A DNA stretch of 23,937 nucleotides from AG41 sp035943095 (GTDB lineage: Bacteria; Gemmatimonadota; Gemmatimonadetes; Gemmatimonadales; GWC2-71-9): positions 1-23,937 of the forward strand of contig DASZCN010000095.1 of NCBI GenBank assembly GCA_035943095.1, in the 5' to 3' direction. The notes beneath the pieces are model-generated. The model ran no database searches, was not told the origin of the DNA, and was given only the letters and a program-made list of their open reading frames with translations. Shown piece by piece: positions 23,178-23,937 of this stretch; position 1 is the stretch's first letter; each line of letters begins with the position of its first letter. The position numbers and the translations under genes were made by a program.

Positions 23178-23933
23178 ATGGCGGTCCTCGATTTCGCGCA
23201 CCTGACCTGGGAGGAGGTCCGCGACCTCGACCGGACGAAGGCGGTGGCCATCCTGCCCGTCGGCGCCGTCGAGGCACATGGTCCGCATCTGCCGCTCGCG
23301 ACGGACGTGATCATCGCGGAGACCATGGCCCGCGCCGCGGGCGCGCGACTCGCGGCGCGCGGCTACGACGTGGTGCTACTTCCTCCCCTGGCCTACACCG
23401 CCGCGGAATTCGCGGCTGGGTTCCCCGGCACGGTGTCGTTGCGGCCCGCGACGGTGACCGCGGTACTCGTCGACCTCGCGCGCAGCCTGGCGCGGCACGG
23501 GCTCCGGGTACTCGCGGTCGCGAACGCGCACCTGGACCCTGCACACCTCGCCGCCATCGAGGCCGCGGCGGCTCAGCATCGACCCGAGACGGGCGCACGC
23601 ATTGTGTTTCCCGATGTCACGAGGAAGCCCTGGGCGGAGCGCCTCACCGAGGAATTCCGGAGCGGCGCCTGTCACGCGGGGCGATACGAGACCTCGATCG
23701 TCATGGCGGCGCGCCCAGAGCTCGTCCATGAGTCGCTCCGCCGATCGCTACCCGCCAACCCGCACTCGCTCAGCGCGGCCATCCGCTCGGGACAGACGAC
23801 CTTCGAGGCCGCCGGCGGGCCGCGCGCGTACTTCGGCTCACCGGCCGAGGCCAGCGTGGACGAAGGTGTGCACACGATCGATATCCTCGGCGGGCTCCTC
23901 GAGGAGGCCGTGCTCGCGGAGCTCACTCAGTGA
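23178..23933 (+). CDS. Creatininase-family metal-dependent amidohydrolase
   Basis: 251 residues from ATG 23178, complete, with stop 23931-23933. The family motif VGAVEAHGPHLPLATD supplies E32, H34 and D43, which match E34, H36 and D45 of creatininase. The second site, usually in an NGHxxN loop, here reads NAHLDPAH, with H118 and D120 replacing the usual His and Glu. YETS is also present. The family includes creatininase, formamide hydrolases of riboflavin and F420 synthesis, and the MftE peptidase, so the substrate cannot be named. There is no ribosome site before the ATG; a weak -10 (TACGAT, 23162-23167) lies 10 bases away, suggesting a leaderless mRNA. Upstream in-frame sequence from 23082 is not protein-like. 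Confidence 0.88.
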   Translation: MAVLDFAHLTWEEVRDLDRTKAVAILPVGAVEAHGPHLPLATDVIIAETMARAAGARLAARGYDVVLLPPLAYTAAEFAAGFPGTVSLRPATVTAVLVDLARSLARHGLRVLAVANAHLDPAHLAAIEAAAAQHRPETGARIVFPDVTRKPWAERLTEEFRSGACHAGRYETSIVMAARPELVHESLRRSLPANPHSLSAAIRSGQTTFEAAGGPRAYFGSPAEASVDEGVHTIDILGGLLEEAVLAELTQ

Positions 23934-23937
23934 CCGG

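Noticed and set aside
1..23937. CRISPR arrays, insertion sequences, prophage genes or an origin
   Set aside because: No regular spaced repeats, transposase or integrase motifs, or DnaA-box clusters were seen.

Overview
The window is very GC-rich, gene-dense and tightly packed. It reads as bacterial chromosome from a soil-type lineage. The mix of genes fits Gemmatimonadota best: a zinc-ribbon Ser/Thr kinase, HEAT-repeat and outer-membrane proteins, and a Bat aerotolerance cluster joined to scpA/scpB. That assignment is inference, because no rRNA gene or other decisive marker is present. I see no phage, transposon, plasmid or CRISPR features. Nearly every junction is a stop/start overlap, and several starts are GTG or TTG.

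Region 1 (1-11250, minus strand) looks like one very long operon. It begins at a TTGACC/TATCTT promoter and reads leftward: site-2 protease, scpA, scpB, rluB-type pseudouridine synthase, a Rossmann-fold protein of unknown role, a HEAT-repeat protein, MoxR ATPase, DUF58 protein, BatD-like protein, BatA, and a BatB-BatC (VWA-TPR) fusion that runs off the left edge. The fusion has no stop in the window. Its correct frame is the one that starts at 1487.

Region 2 (11244-15847): rpsT (S20) is divergent from region 1, and the two share back-to-back -35 boxes. Converging on rpsT is a minus-strand pyrimidine operon: pyrR, pyrB, pyrC, a class II aldolase-family gene and a coiled-coil protein ending in a zinc ribbon.

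Region 3 (15859-20929): a plus-strand secreted beta-barrel-like outer-membrane protein is divergent from pyrR. It converges on a minus-strand zinc-ribbon transmembrane Ser/Thr kinase. Upstream of the kinase lies a two-gene unit: a lipoprotein with a threefold cysteine-pair repeat, coupled to a D-2-hydroxyacid dehydrogenase.

Region 4 (21005-23937): two minus-strand tRNA-Ser genes (CGA and GGA) flank a 12-base palindrome. Next come a small plus-strand helical protein, a minus-strand benzoate-CoA-ligase-type enzyme (the two genes share a CTAG stop), and a divergent creatininase-family amidohydrolase that ends just inside the window.

The points most worth following up are the long operon tying chromosome condensation to the MoxR/Bat system with two uncharacterised proteins in the middle, the repeated lipoprotein, the mirrored divergent promoters, and the inverted repeat embedded in the BatD-like signal peptide.
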